A DNA stretch of 64,000 bases. Origin: Hyphomicrobiales bacterium (GTDB lineage Bacteria > Pseudomonadota > Alphaproteobacteria > Rhizobiales > JAJFHC01). The notes beneath the pieces were generated by a model. It saw nothing but the letters and a program-made list of their open reading frames with translations. It ran no database searches and was not told where the DNA came from. Shown piece by piece: positions 44,114 through 54,437 of the stretch; positions within the stretch are counted from its first letter, which is position 1, and every line of letters begins with the position of its first letter. The stretch lies in assembly GCA_021775835.1 (NCBI GenBank), contig JAJFHC010000118.1, positions 1-64,000 of the forward strand. The letters are read 5' to 3'. The translations under genes and the position numbers were made by a program.

Positions 44114-45514
44114 ATGGGTCAAGACTTTATCTGGATGACGGCCATGGAGATGGTGGATGGATTCCGAACCGGCGCTTTCTCGCCACTGGAGGTCACAGCG
44201 CAAGTGCTTGACCGAATCGAGGAAAAGGACCCGGCACTCAATGCCTTAGCGCTGGTCGACCGGGACGCGGCAACCAAGGCGGCCAGGGAGTCTGAGGCGC
44301 GCTGGCATGGCAAGGCACCAAAGGGCGCGCTTGATGGTATCCCGGTGCTGGTGAAGGATATTATCCTGACCGAGGGGTGGCCGACGCTGCGCGGTTCCAA
44401 AACTGTCGATCCGGCAGGACCCTGGAACGACGATGCACCGTCGGTTGCGCGCCTGAGAGAGCACGGAGCGGTGTTTCCCGGCAAGACCACGACACCGGAG
44501 TTTGGATGGAAAGGTGTCACCGACAGTCCGCTTAACGGCATTACGCGCAACCCCTGGGACGTCAGCAAGACACCGGGAGGATCGAGCGGCGGTTCATCGG
44601 CTGCTGTGGCCGCGGGCATGGGGCCGCTGGCGCTCGGAACCGATGGTGGCGGATCGATCAGGATCCCGGCGGGCTTTGCAGGGATTTTCGGGCACAAGCC
44701 GAGCTTCGGCCGGGTGCCGGCGTGGCCGCTCAGCCCCTTCGGCACTGTTTCTCACGTGGGGCCCATGTCGCGCACCGTCACAGATAGTGCGCTCATGCTC
44801 AATGTTATCAGCGAACCGGATGCTCGGGACTGGTATTCCATGGTCGATCAGGGCATCGACTTTCTCGACCGATTGGATGCGGGTATAGAGGGCCTCAAGA
44901 TCGCCTTCAGCCCCGACCTTGGCTATGTGAAATCAGTCGATCCTGAGATTGCCGCCTTGGTGCGGGCAGCGGCTGAAAAATTTGAAGACCTGGGTGCTAC
45001 CGTCGACGAAACCGCGCCGGGCATTGAAGATCCTGCAGAGTGTTTTCGCACGCTGTGGTGGGTCGGTGCCCGCACGTTGCTCGGCGGAGATCCAGACAAA
45101 TGGCCGTTACTCGATCCGGGACTTGCGTCGGTGGTCGAGCAGGCCCGTGGCATCACCCTGGAACAGTATCAATCGGCTGTCGCCAAGCGCGGCGAAATCG
45201 GCACGACAATGCGCCTGTTCATGGAGGACTACGACCTGTTGCTGACGCCAACCCTGCCGATCCCGGCGTTCGAGGCGGGCAGGCTGTCGCCTGACGACGA
45301 CCCGGTCAGCAAATGGACCAATTGGACGCCATTTTCATTCCCGTTCAACCTGACCCAGCAGCCCGCGGCAACGGTACCATGCGGGTTCACCAGCCAGGGA
45401 CTGCCGGCGGGATTGCAGATCGTCGGGCGGATGTTCGATGACCGCACGGTTCTCAGGGCGTCGAGGGCTTTTGAACAGGCGTGCCCGTGGCAGGATCACA
45501 AACCGGATTTCTGA
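44114..45514 (+). CDS. Amidase-signature hydrolase
   Basis: 466-residue amidase-signature enzyme. The Ser-cisSer-Lys triad is present: K81 in VLVKDIILTEG, a cis-serine in GGSSGGSS (157/158) and the nucleophile S181 in GTDGGGSIRIP. It resembles GatA, but gatC and gatB are absent, so a stand-alone amide, indoleacetamide or lactam hydrolase is likelier. It is on the plus strand in the middle of an otherwise all-minus conserved block, and its 3' end overlaps nadD by 19 bp. Its base composition resembles that of its neighbours. Confidence 0.87.
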   Translation: MGQDFIWMTAMEMVDGFRTGAFSPLEVTAQVLDRIEEKDPALNALALVDRDAATKAARESEARWHGKAPKGALDGIPVLVKDIILTEGWPTLRGSKTVDPAGPWNDDAPSVARLREHGAVFPGKTTTPEFGWKGVTDSPLNGITRNPWDVSKTPGGSSGGSSAAVAAGMGPLALGTDGGGSIRIPAGFAGIFGHKPSFGRVPAWPLSPFGTVSHVGPMSRTVTDSALMLNVISEPDARDWYSMVDQGIDFLDRLDAGIEGLKIAFSPDLGYVKSVDPEIAALVRAAAEKFEDLGATVDETAPGIEDPAECFRTLWWVGARTLLGGDPDKWPLLDPGLASVVEQARGITLEQYQSAVAKRGEIGTTMRLFMEDYDLLLTPTLPIPAFEAGRLSPDDDPVSKWTNWTPFSFPFNLTQQPAATVPCGFTSQGLPAGLQIVGRMFDDRTVLRASRAFEQACPWQDHKPDF

Positions 45515-46101
45515 CGCCGTAGGCTGGTAGAGTTCTCGAAATGCAGAGGGATGTGGAGGAAACACCATGCGGGCGGCGCACACCGTGCCAGTCCGGCGGC
45601 GTCGGACGCATCAATTCTGTAAGTCTCATAGCGCCGCGCCGCTGGTGACGCCAGCGCTCGCAGTCCGGCATTCGGGCGGTCAAGCACGGCGATAGGGACC
45701 ATTTCAAACAATCTGCGCCATTCCTGCCAGCGGTGCATACTGGCAAGGTTGTCGGCACCCATGAGCCAGACGAAACGAACCCCCGGGTGGCGCTGCTTCA
45801 ATATTCGGATGGTATCGACGGTATAGCGTGTGCCCAATCCGGCTTCGACGCCGGTTACATCCACACGAGGGTGATCTGAACAGGCCTCTGCCTGTTCGAT
45901 CCTGTTTGCCAGTCCGACTGTTTCGGATGGATCCTTGAGCGGGTTCTGGGGGGACACCATCCACCAGATCTTCGACAACTCAAGGCGCCTGAGCGCCTCG
46001 ACCGTAATCGCCCTGTGGCCGGCATGAGGCGGGTTGAACGATCCACCGAGAATGCCGATGCATTGTCCCGGCAGGACGAGGGGTGATGCCGTGGTGAGCA
46101 T
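45496..46101 (-). CDS. nadD: Nicotinate-nucleotide adenylyltransferase
   Basis: 201-residue enzyme making deamido-NAD from nicotinate mononucleotide and ATP. The nucleotidyltransferase motif is GILGGSFNPPHAGHRAI; WWMVSPQNPLKDP and FVWLMGADNLASMHRWQEW follow. The C-terminal ATP-contact motif appears as NSTSLRR, a variant of the usual SST-x-[IL]R. Its 3' end overlaps the amidase on the other strand. Downstream of proA with a 17-bp gap. Confidence 0.93.
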   Translation of the reverse strand: MLTTASPLVLPGQCIGILGGSFNPPHAGHRAITVEALRRLELSKIWWMVSPQNPLKDPSETVGLANRIEQAEACSDHPRVDVTGVEAGLGTRYTVDTIRILKQRHPGVRFVWLMGADNLASMHRWQEWRRLFEMVPIAVLDRPNAGLRALASPAARRYETYRIDASDAAGLARCAPPAWCFLHIPLHFENSTSLRRQKSGL

Positions 46102-46118
46102 GGGTTTCCGCAGACCCG

Positions 46119-47420
46119 TCAGGGCCGGGTCTGCCCTGAGCCCCTGACCACATACTTGAAGCTGGTGAGCTGTTCGAGACCGACCGGTCCGCGGGCGTGC
46201 AATTTGCCCGTGGCGATACCGATTTCCGCCCCCATGCCAAATTCACCGCCATCGGCAAACTGCGTCGACGCGTTGTGCAACACGATGGCGCTGCCGACCC
46301 GGTTGAGAAACCTCTCAGCGGTGGCAGGGTCGTCGGCGACAATCGTTTCTGTGTGTTGGGACCCATAGCGCGCGATGTGATCGATCGCGCCATCGACACC
46401 GTCCACGACCGCCAATGCGATGACGCTGTCCAGATATTCTGTGGTCCAGTCGTCGACTGCCGCCGGTTTGACGGCGCCATCGAGTGCCTGTGCGGCCGCG
46501 TCGCCGCGGACCTCACAACCGGCCTCGTGAAGTGCATTCACCAGGTGGGGTATGAAACGGTCAGCCGCGGCCCGGTCCACCAGCAACGTTTCGGCGGCTC
46601 CGCAAACACCTGTGCGCCGCATTTTTGCGTTGACCGTGATATCGGCGGCCATGTCCAGATCGGCCGATCGGTCGACGTAAACATGACACAGTCCCTCGAG
46701 GTGGCTGAAGACCGGCACGCGGGCCTCATCCTGGACCCGGGCCACGAGACTCTTGCCGCCGCGCGGCACGATGACGTCGACGGCCCCGTCCAAGCCTTTG
46801 AGCATCATGCCGACAGCAGATCGGTCGGTCGTGGGCACCATCTGAATGGCAGTCGCGGGCAAACCGGCATCCTCAAGGCCCTTTGTCAGGCATTGGACGA
46901 TCGCCCGGCTGGATTCGATGCTTTCCGATCCGCCACGCAGGATCGCTGCATTGCCGGCCTTCATGCACAGGGCGCCGGCGTCGGCAGTGACGTTTGGGCG
47001 GCTCTCGTAGACTATGCCGATGACACCGATCGGGACGCGCACGCGCTCGATGTCCAGTCCGTTGGGCCGTGTCCACCGGGACATGCTGGATCCAACCGGG
47101 TCATCCAGAGCGGCTATGTCTTCCAGACCTTTGGCCATGGCCTCGATGCGGGCCTCGTCCAGCCTGAGACGATCGAGAAAGGCACCGGAAGTGCCCCGGG
47201 CTTGCGCCTTTGCCGTGTCGATGGCGTTGGCGGAAAGTATATCCGATTGAGTGCGGCGCAGATGGTTCGCCATTGCCAGAAGCGCCCGGTTCTTGTCTTC
47301 GGTCGATGCGCTGGCCAGCTGATCTGCCGCAACTTTCGCGTCACGGCCGATCTGATCCATGAGATCGCGAATTTCGTCCGGCGCAACGCCGGACCCGGTG
47401 TCTTTCCATGCCATGTTCAT
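46119..47420 (-). CDS. proA: Gamma-glutamyl phosphate reductase
   Basis: 433-residue NADPH-dependent second enzyme of proline synthesis, giving glutamate semialdehyde. Aldehyde-dehydrogenase-like fold with the nucleophilic cysteine in [33 protein letters not shown] and [16 protein letters not shown] are diagnostic of ProA. Three bases separate it from proB. Confidence 0.96.
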   Translation of the reverse strand: MNMAWKDTGSGVAPDEIRDLMDQIGRDAKVAADQLASASTEDKNRALLAMANHLRRTQSDILSANAIDTAKAQARGTSGAFLDRLRLDEARIEAMAKGLEDIAALDDPVGSSMSRWTRPNGLDIERVRVPIGVIGIVYESRPNVTADAGALCMKAGNAAILRGGSESIESSRAIVQCLTKGLEDAGLPATAIQMVPTTDRSAVGMMLKGLDGAVDVIVPRGGKSLVARVQDEARVPVFSHLEGLCHVYVDRSADLDMAADITVNAKMRRTGVCGAAETLLVDRAAADRFIPHLVNALHEAGCEVRGDAAAQALDGAVKPAAVDDWTTEYLDSVIALAVVDGVDGAIDHIARYGSQHTETIVADDPATAERFLNRVGSAIVLHNASTQFADGGEFGMGAEIGIATGKLHARGPVGLEQLTSFKYVVRGSGQTRP

Positions 47421-47423
47421 GAC

Positions 47424-49597
<2,174 letters not shown>

Positions 49598-49620
49598 TCA
49601 GAGCCTGGGACCTGGGAACA

Positions 49621-49656
49621 AAAACGAAAAGAGGGAGATGGTGACCCATCTCCCTC
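49621..49656 (-). terminator. Rho-independent terminator after rplU-rpmA
   Basis: Arms 49631-49640 and 49647-49656 form a perfect 10-bp stem (GAGGGAGATG with its complement) with a 6-base loop. Read on the minus strand, it is followed by TTTTCGTTTT. It separates rpmA from obgE. Confidence 0.88.
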
Positions 49657-49710
49657 GACAAATTCGTTTCAGCCGCCGGAGCCTGGGTGCCGGCGATCGT
49701 CCAGCTGCCG

Positions 49711-49980
49711 TTATTCTGCGGGCGACGGTTGTGGGATGACGGATACGTATGTCCGGCCGCCACTTGACGTCTTGAATGTCACATGGCCTTCGGTCACGGC
49801 GAAGATCGTATGATCTTTGCCCATGCCGACATTGTTGCCGGGGTGCCATTTGGTGCCACGCTGGCGCAGGATGATGTTGCCGGGAATGACCCGCTCGCCG
49901 CCAAACTTCTTGACGCCGAGACGCCGTCCGGCTGAATCGCGCCCGTTGCGTGAGGATCCACCTGCCTTTTTGTGTGCCAT
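49711..49980 (-). CDS. rpmA: 50S ribosomal protein L27
   Basis: 89-residue L27. The N-terminus [20 protein letters not shown] and the [21 protein letters not shown] block are unmistakable. No processed N-terminal extension is present. It is 25 bp downstream of rplU. Confidence 0.98.
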   Translation of the reverse strand: MAHKKAGGSSRNGRDSAGRRLGVKKFGGERVIPGNIILRQRGTKWHPGNNVGMGKDHTIFAVTEGHVTFKTSSGGRTYVSVIPQPSPAE

Positions 49981-50005
49981 GGTTCTGGTTCCTTAGCTTG
50001 TCCGT

Positions 50006-50638
50006 TTATGCGTCGCCGTCGCCGGCCATCAGGGTTTTGGCCTGGCCGATCCAGTCTTCGCGCTCGATACGGCCCTTGAAGTTGAGCTGTTCGTCGACTT
50101 CGGCAATCTTTTCTGGTGAAAATTCCGCGATCTGCTGGAAGGAAGTGACGCCAAGAGCGTGCAGCTTCTTCTCCAATGCAGGTCCAACCCCGGAGATCTT
50201 CTTCAGATCGTCTGCGCCGGCCGGGGCTTCCGGAGCCGCTTCGACCTTTGGTGCTTTTTCTTCGGCAGGCGCCGCTTTTTCTTCCGCCGCCTTGGGCGCG
50301 GCTTTCTTCTTGGAGGCTTTCTTGCCGCCCGTCAGAATTTCCATGATACGCAGGACTGTGTGATTCTGGCGGTGACCTGCGGTGCGGCGGTATGTTGTAC
50401 GGCGCTTCTTCTTGAAGACCATGACTTTATCGCCACGGGTCTGCTCGACCACTTCGGCTGCAACAGTTGCACCTTCCACATGTGGCGCACCGATCGACGG
50501 TGTTCCATCGCCACCGACCATGAGGACATCGGTGATCTCCACCGTGTCTCCGGCCTCGGCTTTCAGCTTCTCGACGGTTATGACGTCTTCCGGCGCGACT
50601 TTATATTGCTTGCCGCCTGTCTTGATGACTGCGAACAT
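50006..50638 (-). CDS. rplU: 50S ribosomal protein L21 with C-terminal helix-hairpin-helix extension
   Basis: The first ~103 residues are a normal L21 ([36 protein letters not shown]). An Ala/Lys/Glu-rich linker (about 108-145) follows, then a helix-hairpin-helix-like domain ([20 protein letters not shown], then [19 protein letters not shown]). The extension roughly doubles the protein to 210 residues; comparable tails are known in alphaproteobacteria. The start is ATG 50638; the open frame upstream covers the leader hairpin and is not L21-like. Confidence 0.95.
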   Translation of the reverse strand: MFAVIKTGGKQYKVAPEDVITVEKLKAEAGDTVEITDVLMVGGDGTPSIGAPHVEGATVAAEVVEQTRGDKVMVFKKKRRTTYRRTAGHRQNHTVLRIMEILTGGKKASKKKAAPKAAEEKAAPAEEKAPKVEAAPEAPAGADDLKKISGVGPALEKKLHALGVTSFQQIAEFSPEKIAEVDEQLNFKGRIEREDWIGQAKTLMAGDGDA

Positions 50639-50667
50639 GATGTGTTCCAACGAAAAGAAATTACATA

Positions 50668-50699
50668 GAAAAAAAGCCAGGCGTGTCGCCACCCCGGCT
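50668..50699 (-). promoter_or_regulatory. Terminator-like hairpin in the rplU leader (candidate attenuator)
   Basis: On the minus strand AGCCGGG pairs with CCTGGCT (fwd 50693-50699 and 50675-50681; 7 bp, one G-U, 11-base loop), followed by a run of seven T. It lies about 30 nt before the rplU ATG and only a few bases after the predicted transcription start, so any terminated RNA would be only about 35 nt long. Confidence 0.65.
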
Positions 50700-50710
50700 G
50701 GTTCGCGCGC

Positions 50711-50738
50711 ACTATACCCAGTGCGGCGATCTTGTCAA
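50711..50738 (-). promoter_or_regulatory. Sigma-70-type promoter for rplU-rpmA
   Basis: On the minus strand TTGACA (fwd 50733-50738) and TATAGT (fwd 50711-50716) are separated by 16 bases. Both boxes are near consensus. Transcription would begin near 50704 and run straight into the leader hairpin. Confidence 0.75.
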
Positions 50739-50804
50739 CGAATTGATCGGGGATTTTCGTGAGATAGTTTCGACAAATTGTTTGCTCGTCACGCAAACAG
50801 GGAC

Positions 50805-50833
50805 TTGGCATGAGGCCTCGAGCCATGTATCAC
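50805..50833 (+). promoter_or_regulatory. Candidate promoter of the truncated tRNA-Ser
   Basis: TTGGCA (50805-50810) and TATCAC (50828-50833) with a 17-base spacer lie 34 bp before the tRNA 5' end. It is divergent from the rplU promoter. Confidence 0.45.
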
Positions 50834-50866
50834 AACGCGCGCATGCCCCACTAAACAACATTGCAC

Positions 50867-50910
50867 GGAGAGGTGCCGGAGTGGTCGAACGGGGCGGTCT
50901 CGAAATCCGC
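50867..50910 (+). pseudogene. tRNA-Ser(CGA), 5' half only (island junction)
   Basis: GGAGAGG acceptor strand, the D-arm (TGCCGGAGTGGTCGAACGGGG) and the anticodon loop CTCGAAA with anticodon CGA match the 5' half of tRNA-Ser(CGA). After the loop the expected ACCG stem does not follow (31:39 would be T-T), and no variable arm, T-arm or 3' acceptor strand is found downstream. The gene is therefore broken at or just after the anticodon loop, a usual crossover place for tyrosine integrases. Everything downstream differs in character from the core genome. Confidence 0.75.
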
Positions 50911-51025
50911 CTATCCGTGTCCGTTCTAGTTTCGTTCTGTCTGGCCTTGTTATCGCTAATCCAACAACTTAGCCGCACTCATCCCAATTTGGTGTTATTG
51001 CGTCTTGACCCGTCCGGCCTCGTTC

Positions 51026-51045
51026 GGTGGCAAACGGGTGGCAAA
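51026..51045 (+). repeat. Tandem GGTGGCAAA repeat near the island end
   Basis: GGTGGCAAA occurs at 51026-51034 and 51037-51045, an 11-bp period (one helical turn). It lies about 120 bp inside the tRNA-Ser junction, where integrase arm-type sites would be expected. The 284 bp from 50911 to 51194 contain no gene that I can support. Confidence 0.4.
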
Positions 51046-51194
51046 ACCCGAATTTCCGTTTTCGCGGTTTGTTCTGCAAAGGATTGTCCGGCATCAGAAG
51101 ACACCGGACGGAGCTAGCAAGACGCGAATGTGAATCGCATGATCAACTGAGATTGGAAAGGAGGGGCTTGACAGTGGGGCGTTCGAGCGAAATG

Positions 51195-51767
51195 TCAACG
51201 CTGCAAGAACAGTGATTTGAAGATGAGAAACAAGGCGTGTGGAGATACGTTCTTGTTCCTCAAAAACTGAACCATTGTTACTATGTAGTCGTCAGTGAGC
51301 GCAAATTCGGACTCTGATTTCGGAGGGTCCTGTGAATAGCATTCATGCAACAGAACAATTCGATATCCTAAATCGAATGCCAGATACTCATTTGGAGCAA
51401 CCATAATCAATCGATGAAAGATTTCAGCGAGAGGGTTTCCGTGGAAATTTGGTGGAGTGCCAGAGGCCTCCATTTTTACATCATAGACCGGTTGGCTCCG
51501 GCGAAGCCAATAAGTCAAATGACCCGCCTGCTTAAAATGATCAGGTTCAGACCTGTCACCAAGTTCAAAATTCTTTACGCGCTTGAGGTCAGTCACCCAT
51601 TGGCCATGCGCATCAACCAAGGCCGAAGGGGAAATACGGGGCAAAATAGACACAGGCGAAGCAGTGTAGATATATTGACTAGTAACGAAATCTCGAAACC
51701 AGTTTTCATCCCGTAAGTCACCAAGCACGGTTGTGGGAACGAATAGATCTTGAGCTGTGATCTGCAT
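51195..51767 (-). CDS. Hypothetical protein (island)
   Basis: 190-residue soluble protein with no recognised domain, signal peptide or membrane helix. It has a mixed alpha/beta look and an aromatic-rich middle (HLTYWLRRSQPVYDVKMEA), and ends with FRNKN-type charged then FLIFKSLFLQR hydrophobic residues. AT-richer than the core genes. First gene inside the island; codon usage is coherent over its length. Confidence 0.6.
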   Translation of the reverse strand: MQITAQDLFVPTTVLGDLRDENWFRDFVTSQYIYTASPVSILPRISPSALVDAHGQWVTDLKRVKNFELGDRSEPDHFKQAGHLTYWLRRSQPVYDVKMEASGTPPNFHGNPLAEIFHRLIMVAPNEYLAFDLGYRIVLLHECYSQDPPKSESEFALTDDYIVTMVQFLRNKNVSPHALFLIFKSLFLQR

Positions 51768-51841
51768 TTTGTGATTCTCAATAAATTGGGACTAAACGCC
51801 ATAGATCACGCCCAAGGGAACGTCAATGCCTTTGATTCATA

Positions 51842-52030
51842 CTATTCCGCCTCGGGCTCCCGTGACAACATTTTCTTAACATCTACTTTGCCGGTGTGTT
51901 TGGCAGTAAGCATAATTGGTTGAATTGACACAGGTGCAGACAATACCTCTTTGGGTTCATTCGACGGATATGTAAGGTTTCCGCCATACTTGTTCAAATA
52001 TGCCAACCGTCCATTTTCGTTGGTGTTCAT
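51842..52030 (-). CDS. Small hypothetical protein
   Basis: 62 residues, hydrophilic, beginning MNTNENGRLAYLNKYGGNLT. No recognisable domain. A GAGAAG-type Shine-Dalgarno lies about 8 bp upstream on the minus strand. Same strand as the 190-residue gene and 74 bp upstream of it. Confidence 0.45.
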   Translation of the reverse strand: MNTNENGRLAYLNKYGGNLTYPSNEPKEVLSAPVSIQPIMLTAKHTGKVDVKKMLSREPEAE

Positions 52031-52228
52031 AACACTTCTCCAATAGGATAATCCGCCCGCCGCGGACTAATTCGACTCACCGTTCAGACTGTCAAGGAAA
52101 ATCGATACCGAATCATGAAAATAAAATGACATAATTATGGCATCGTGTAGATCAACAAATGCCTTGACGTGACGTTTCTATGTAGAATGTGGTAAATGTG
52201 TCACGTATTTCAACGCTGAGTCATAAAT

Positions 52229-52573
52229 CTAAATCCTAACGCGACCCGATATTTTCATAGTGTAAGCATCAGCGACACGAGACGTATTTTCGACGACTGT
52301 GTTAGTATCGTAACAGGAGTGCCACTGGTTCGCGGCCGCACCGACTTGGTATTGTCCATTTGTCCTGTGTGTCAATTGGGCGCAGGGTGCCCACGCCTGT
52401 GACTTGGTCCCATACTCCCAATTGCGTTCCTCACCGTCGTTATCGGGTTCGTGATCCTCAAGCCTGTCACCGTCCTGTTCAATCTCGTCTTCGTTATCAG
52501 GTTCGTCATCTTCAATGTCCGTGAGATAGGCGGCAAGGATATCGATAAGCGTGTCATCGGCGGGTATGAGCAA
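52229..52573 (-). CDS. Acidic hypothetical protein
   Basis: 114 residues with a strongly acidic stretch at about 20-50 (repeated DDEPDNEDE and DHEPDNDGEE). The rest is Gln/Asn/Ser-rich, with two cysteines. No domain recognised. The acidic DEPDN-type pattern occurs in short uncharacterised proteins of alphaproteobacterial mobile regions, as far as I recall. It overlaps a second open frame; this one has the more protein-like composition. Confidence 0.4.
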   Translation of the reverse strand: MLIPADDTLIDILAAYLTDIEDDEPDNEDEIEQDGDRLEDHEPDNDGEERNWEYGTKSQAWAPCAQLTHRTNGQYQVGAAANQWHSCYDTNTVVENTSRVADAYTMKISGRVRI

Positions 52574-52655
52574 ATAGGTATCCAGGCGCAGTGGACGGAC
52601 TGCGAGAACCTACCGGTTAGCCCCTGCCTCTTGTTCCAACCAGAGGCATGCAAAG

Positions 52656-52697
52656 AACCCCTGTCGGCCCTTGCGGGAGTGTTACGGCAGGGGTTTT
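52656..52697 (+). terminator. Terminator-like hairpin in an island intergenic gap
   Basis: AACCCCTGTCG (52656-52666) pairs with CGGCAGGGGTT (52685-52695) with one G-U pair, followed by TT (four T in all). It lies between divergent genes (the acidic protein and a secreted protein), so it ends no visible gene. It may be an attenuator or a relic. Confidence 0.5.
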
Positions 52698-52850
52698 GCT
52701 AAGTGGGGATTTGTACAAGGAGCGGTGCTTTTTTTATTGCGCGTCAATCCCCGACATGACCATGATTGCGTTGCTTTGAGGGGTATATATGTTCGGTACC
52801 GGCGGTCAACTGAGCTCCGTGCGCTACCGAGTTTTCGGAGAAGACCAACT

Positions 52851-53084
52851 ATGTTGAAGTCCCTTACGACGGCTTGTGTTCTTCTGCTATTCAGCCTGCC
52901 TGCCTGGGCGGACTGCGAGGCGGATCTCGTCAAGATTTATGGACAACTTGAAACGGTCGACGTCGCCGCCGACGATATGGCGAAAATAAATGTCCTGCTC
53001 GATCAGGCCGAAGCGGCGCAGAAAGAAGGCAATGAAGACGCCTGCATTGCAGGCGTGGCCGAGGCCAGCAGCATCGTAAAGTAG
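52851..53084 (+). CDS. Small secreted protein
   Basis: 77 residues: signal peptide LTTACVLLLFSLPAWA (cleavage after residue 20), then an acidic helical mature part with cysteines at its two ends (DCEADLVKIYG and EDACIAGVAEAS), which could pair. No named domain. The ATG at 52851 fits the signal peptide; the frame opens upstream with sequence that does not look coding. Confidence 0.62.
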   Translation: MLKSLTTACVLLLFSLPAWADCEADLVKIYGQLETVDVAADDMAKINVLLDQAEAAQKEGNEDACIAGVAEASSIVK

Positions 53085-53120
53085 CACCCTGACGATTGCG
53101 GACGTTTTGAACATGCCATT

Positions 53121-53414
53121 TCACTTCACTTTTGGACCCTTGTGTCCCTTCCCGATCTGAACAAGAGCCTCATGGGCCTTCAGGTCCCCGAATGACTCGT
53201 TGATATTGAGACGCGCATTCTCTAGACACCGTTTCTCCGCTTCCTCTGGATTGTCGTATTCCCCGAGAGACATAGTTCCCCCGGTCCCGATCTGGGCGTG
53301 CCACTTACCGGACGGAAGCAATCGGACAGACATTTCCACGCTCCCGAGCTGCAGCGATTCAGCCTTCACCGCACCGTGTCCGCCCTTCCATTTGGTCCAC
53401 TGGATTTTGCCCAT
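53121..53414 (-). CDS. Hypothetical protein with WxxW-like N-terminus
   Basis: 97 residues, basic. It begins MGKIQWTKWKGGHGAVKAES, then strand-rich VRLLPSGKWHAQIGTGG and a helix EEAEKRCLENARLNINESF. It may be a small DNA-binding or single-domain phage-type protein, but I do not recognise it. ATG 53414 is chosen over the ATG at 53432 because GGAGAG lies 7-12 bp before it. A parS-like palindrome lies 11 bp upstream of that ATG. Confidence 0.5.
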   Translation of the reverse strand: MGKIQWTKWKGGHGAVKAESLQLGSVEMSVRLLPSGKWHAQIGTGGTMSLGEYDNPEEAEKRCLENARLNINESFGDLKAHEALVQIGKGHKGPKVK

Positions 53415-53424
53415 CCCGTCTCTC

Positions 53425-53440
53425 CGTTTCACGTGGAACG
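53425..53440. promoter_or_regulatory. parS-like site
   Basis: CGTTTCACGTGGAACG matches 13 of 16 positions of the ParB target TGTTTCACGTGAAACA. Its right half equals the CGTGGAAC half of the Pseudomonas version. It is a 14-bp near-palindrome around CACGTG. It could bind the host ParB/Noc or be an unrelated E-box-like palindrome. Confidence 0.4.
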
Positions 53441-53606
53441 AACAAAGAACACAGAACGGGTCAATTTGTCGATTCTAAAAGGCCACAGCGAGGGGAAAGG
53501 GATTTCCGGGCCGTATCACTCCATAGGAGAAGCACCCGCTGACGGGGTTCTGAGGGAACCTGTGCAATACTCGCACGCGTTGGACCGAGCAAAATTGGAA
53601 CGAGTT

Positions 53607-54014
53607 ATGGAACCGCGGATCTTTCAATGCATCGTAGTTGCAGGCTTGATGCTTCCAACTCCTGCCCTCGGCCAGTATGAGAGCGATATCCAGAAGCTGT
53701 TCTGTCAGGGAATGAGAATGGAGGTGGCCCTTCCCACTGGCGTGCGTGCAGACTGTCTATCAGGCACACATGCGATCGAGATTGACTGGTCGCAAAAGTG
53801 GGCTGAAGGCGTCGGGCAGGCAATGCACTACGCCTCGGTAACGGGCTTGAAAGTGGGAATTGTCCTTATCTGCAAACTGGACCAGTCACTGTGTCTCAGC
53901 CACAGGTTCAGAGCGGAAAGCACTCTCGCCCATTACGGTATCAAAGCAACCATATGGGAGTGTGACAGGGACATGCAGAGCCGGGAGGATTGTACAGCTA
54001 GAGAGGTGAGGTAA
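53607..54014 (+). CDS. Secreted protein with a PD-(D/E)xK nuclease-like motif
   Basis: 135 residues. A signal peptide covers residues 1-22 (IFQCIVVAGLMLPTPALG). The mature protein has an RADCLSGTHAIEID segment, a lysine four residues further on, and GQAMHYA, a Q-x3-Y motif. Together these resemble the D...E-x-K plus Q-x3-Y layout of RecB-type nuclease folds, but the lysine is displaced (E-I-D-W-S-Q-K). VGIVLICK looks like the next core strand. Periplasmic location is unusual for this fold. Function unknown; catalysis is uncertain. Confidence 0.55.
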   Translation: MEPRIFQCIVVAGLMLPTPALGQYESDIQKLFCQGMRMEVALPTGVRADCLSGTHAIEIDWSQKWAEGVGQAMHYASVTGLKVGIVLICKLDQSLCLSHRFRAESTLAHYGIKATIWECDRDMQSREDCTAREVR

Positions 54015-54030
54015 ACACCGTTTTTGGGCA

Positions 54031-54252
54031 TCAGGGCATCTCGCCCGAGTAGTCAATATAGATCGTCCCGATTTGCTTGCCGACGTTGTCCTTCACGGGA
54101 TGATGCCCATCTTCGAACACGTCTATCTCGATGCGGTCAGCCAGTTTGCGCAGTGCATCTGCCGCCCACTTGTTGAGCGTTTTATTGTTGGGCCCTGTGA
54201 ATTCCAGTTCCACGTCACACTGTAGGCGAGGCAACAGATCACCATCGTCCAT
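54031..54252 (-). CDS. Small hypothetical protein
   Basis: 73 residues. It starts MDDGDLLPRLQCDVELEFTG, has a helix KWAADALRKLADRIEIDVF, and ends with a strand KQIGTIYIDYSGE. The alternating pattern suggests a compact alpha/beta domain, but I recognise no family. It converges with the nuclease-like gene. GGAGATAT lies before the ATG. Confidence 0.5.
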   Translation of the reverse strand: MDDGDLLPRLQCDVELEFTGPNNKTLNKWAADALRKLADRIEIDVFEDGHHPVKDNVGKQIGTIYIDYSGEMP

Positions 54253-54437
54253 AATTCAATATCTCCCTTTGTATTCCGCTAAGGATATAGGAACTGCAAA
54301 TGAGATTCGACCGGGTTACTAGGGTGCCAGAACTTTAAACTGAGATGTTTACCAAGGGCTGCTAGCCCTCATGATATCGAAAGCCAGTTTCCTGATTTCT
54401 TCGGATTTTCCGTCGAGTGCAAAGCCGTGATCGTGAT

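Noticed and set aside
54358..54437. A minus-strand peptide frame (HGFALDGKSEEIRKLAFDIM) after the collar-like gene
   Set aside because: It looks protein-like but has no start codon or Shine-Dalgarno and is only about 30 residues; perhaps a relic.
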